A stretch of 64,000 bases of DNA from Winogradskyella epiphytica (GTDB lineage: Bacteria > Bacteroidota > Bacteroidia > Flavobacteriales > Flavobacteriaceae): NCBI RefSeq assembly GCF_003217215.1, contig NZ_QJTD01000001.1, forward strand, positions 372,001-436,000. The letters run 5' to 3'. Below, piece after piece: positions 62,443 through 64,000 of this stretch. Made by a program: the position numbers and the translations under genes. The notes under the pieces were generated by a model. That model saw nothing but the letters and a program-made list of their open reading frames with translations, was not told the DNA's origin and ran no database searches. Position 1 is the stretch's first letter. Each line of letters opens with the position of its first letter.

Positions 62443-63837
62443 ATGCAATCGATACAATCTTATATCAACGACAACAAAGATCGTTTTCTAGACGAACTTA
62501 TCGAATTATTAAAAATCCCATCTATTAGTGCAGACTCGGCCTATAAAAAAGATGTTTTAAAAACTGCAGATGCGATTAAAATTAGCCTTGAAAAAGCAGG
62601 TTGTGACTTAGTCGAAATATGCGAAACGGAAGGTTATCCTATTGTTTATGGTGAAAAGATCATAGACAAAAACTTGCCAACTGTTTTAGTATACGGACAC
62701 TACGACGTACAACCGCCAGATCCTTTAGATTTATGGAATTCACCTCCTTTTGAACCTGTAATTAAGAAAACAGAGAAACACCCTGAAGGTGCAATTTTTG
62801 CTAGAGGTGCCTGTGACGATAAAGGTCAAATGTATATGCATGTAAAAGCTTTAGAATACATGACTAAGAATAATGAGTTGCCATGTAATGTGAAATTCAT
62901 GATTGAAGGTGAAGAGGAAGTTGGTAGTGTGAACCTTGGAAAATTCGTAGCCGCAAACAGAGAAAAATTAGAGAATGATGTGATTCTTATCTCAGATACC
63001 GGAATGATCGCTAAAGATGTACCATCGATAACTACGGGGCTTCGAGGTTTAAGTTATGTAGAAGTAGAAGTGACAGGTCCTAATCGTGATTTACACTCTG
63101 GTCTTTACGGTGGCGCTGTTGCTAACCCTATTAACGTTTTAACAAAAATGATTGCTTCTCTTCATGATGAAAACAATCATATTACCATTCCAGGATTCTA
63201 CGACAAAGTTGAAAATCTTTCTGACGCTGAACGTGCTGAAATGGCAAAGGCTCCTTTTTCATTAGAAGAATATAAAAAATCTTTAGATATAGATGCCGTT
63301 TATGGCGAAGCGGGATACACCACTAACGAACGCAACTCCATTAGACCAACCTTAGATGTTAATGGTATTTGGGGAGGCTATACTGGTGAAGGTGCAAAAA
63401 CCGTGATTGCGAGTAAAGCTTATGCTAAAATATCTATGCGTTTAGTACCTCATCAAGAATGGGAAGAAATCACTGAATTATTTCAAAAGCATTTTGAAAG
63501 TTTAGCGCCTGCAGGTGTACGTGTTAAGGTAAATCCACATCATGGCGGACAAGGCTACGTAACGCCTATAGATAGTATTGGTTACCAAGCCGCGTCTAAA
63601 GCTTATGAGCAAACGTTTGGCAAAACTCCAATTCCACAACGCAGTGGAGGAAGTATTCCTATTGTCTCGCTTTTTGAACAAGAGTTAAAAAGTAAAACTA
63701 TTTTAATGGGCTTCGGCTTGGATAGTGATGCGATTCACTCACCAAATGAACATTTCGGTGTGTGGAATTACCTCAAAGGAATTGAAACTATTCCATGGTT
63801 TTACAAACATTTTACAGAACTAAAAGTAAATGGTTAA
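62443..63837 (+). CDS. M20-family dipeptidase
   Basis: This 464-residue protein has the M20 metal site in YGHYDVQPPDPLDLW (His and Asp, about 88-93), the second site ARGACDDKGQ (about 121-130), and the catalytic pair GEEEVGS (about 157). A lid and dimer domain follows, with DLHSGLYGGAVANP. Length matches flavobacterial dipeptidases. It removes dipeptides in the cytoplasm. It belongs to the chromosome, not the element, and its codon style and context differ from the island. Confidence 0.93.
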   Translation: MQSIQSYINDNKDRFLDELIELLKIPSISADSAYKKDVLKTADAIKISLEKAGCDLVEICETEGYPIVYGEKIIDKNLPTVLVYGHYDVQPPDPLDLWNSPPFEPVIKKTEKHPEGAIFARGACDDKGQMYMHVKALEYMTKNNELPCNVKFMIEGEEEVGSVNLGKFVAANREKLENDVILISDTGMIAKDVPSITTGLRGLSYVEVEVTGPNRDLHSGLYGGAVANPINVLTKMIASLHDENNHITIPGFYDKVENLSDAERAEMAKAPFSLEEYKKSLDIDAVYGEAGYTTNERNSIRPTLDVNGIWGGYTGEGAKTVIASKAYAKISMRLVPHQEWEEITELFQKHFESLAPAGVRVKVNPHHGGQGYVTPIDSIGYQAASKAYEQTFGKTPIPQRSGGSIPIVSLFEQELKSKTILMGFGLDSDAIHSPNEHFGVWNYLKGIETIPWFYKHFTELKVNG

Positions 63838-63839
63838 GA

Positions 63840-64000
63840 TTATTCCTTAACCATTTTAAACGTAGACGATTTTAAATTTGATGAGATACTGACGAAATAG
63901 ATGCCTGCAGATTGATCGTTCAAATTAACTTCAATACGTTGTTTATTCGAATTTAAAGAATGAAGAGCTTTTCCTGAAATATCCTTTATGGTAATTCTAA
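63840..64000 (-). CDS. T9SS type A sorting domain of a secreted protein (partial)
   Basis: The C-terminal 53 residues run in from the right edge to a stop at 63840-63842. The pattern ITIKDISGKALHSL, then QSAGIYFVSI and a final FKMVKE, is the type A C-terminal signal of type IX secretion, found only in Bacteroidota. The upstream domain lies beyond the window, so the cargo is unknown. It converges on the M20 gene with a 2-bp gap. Confidence 0.85.
   Translation of the reverse strand, partial: RITIKDISGKALHSLNSNKQRIEVNLNDQSAGIYFVSISSNLKSSTFKMVKE

Noticed and set aside
1..64000. Insertion sequences
   Set aside because: I find no transposase gene and no terminal inverted repeats with target duplications in the window.

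Overview
The window is AT-rich and comes from a member of the Bacteroidota, most likely a Flavobacteriaceae-type bacterium. The signs are a type IX secretion C-terminal sorting domain at the right edge, Bacteroidota-only families (HYC_CC_PP, DUF3347 proteins, an RND pump fused to its outer-membrane factor), a TAnnTTTG promoter motif and generally weak Shine-Dalgarno sequences. Chromosomal flanks occupy about 1-992 (a gene tail, a small GNAT protein, the 3' half of a tRNA-Leu) and 62179-64000 (the 5' half of the same tRNA-Leu, an M20 peptidase, a T9SS cargo protein).

Between them lies a 61.2 kb integrative element (993-62178), bounded by a 16-bp direct repeat inside the anticodon arm of a tRNA-Leu(UAG). 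Integration has split that host tRNA gene: its 3' half is at the left end and its 5' half at the right end. The element carries its own complete tRNA-Leu(UAG) at 62047-62128, just inside the right end. A tyrosine integrase sits at the left end. Double TGTTGTACC motifs, which look like arm-type integrase sites, occur at both ends. I see no relaxase, coupling protein or conjugation genes. A ParB-like gene at the right end is fused tail to tail with a truncated MFS gene, which looks like a deletion scar, so the element may be a decayed integrative conjugative element.

Next to the integrase is a two-gene cassette of unknown function (2.5-4.2 kb) that includes a PD-(D/E)xK nuclease-like protein. 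From 4.3 to 38.4 kb almost everything is read leftwards and forms a metal-resistance block. It holds a CopZ-like chaperone and CopA ATPase, a Zn/Cd-type ATPase, a P1B-4 (SPC) ATPase with two Fur-family regulators and two SpoIIAA-like proteins, a CzcB pump adaptor with a CzcA-TolC fusion and a PII-like protein, and a copper/silver block (CusA, TolC, multicopper oxidase, DUF3347 proteins, CusB). An HMA-AraC fusion regulator lies at the left end of the copper block and a paralogue lies beyond its right end.

From 38.7 to 60.5 kb the genes read rightwards. First come more copper accessory genes (HYC_CC_PP, the second HMA-AraC, a Met-rich lipoprotein with a nonsense codon, an HMA protein, small membrane proteins). 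Then comes a dense run of central-metabolism and stress genes: universal stress proteins, NDH-2, archaeal-type (type II) GAPDH, class I FBP aldolase, a symporter, phosphofructokinase, a D-lactate-dehydrogenase-like protein, an ATP-cone/Mrr nuclease fusion, a beta-CASP RNase-like protein, an AMP-phosphorylase-like protein and a PRPP synthetase. The block ends with a CPH-type copper ATPase. My reading is that the element couples metal export with a portable fermentative glycolysis and nucleotide-salvage module for energy-limited or low-oxygen conditions. The gene families are clear, but this joint function is inference.
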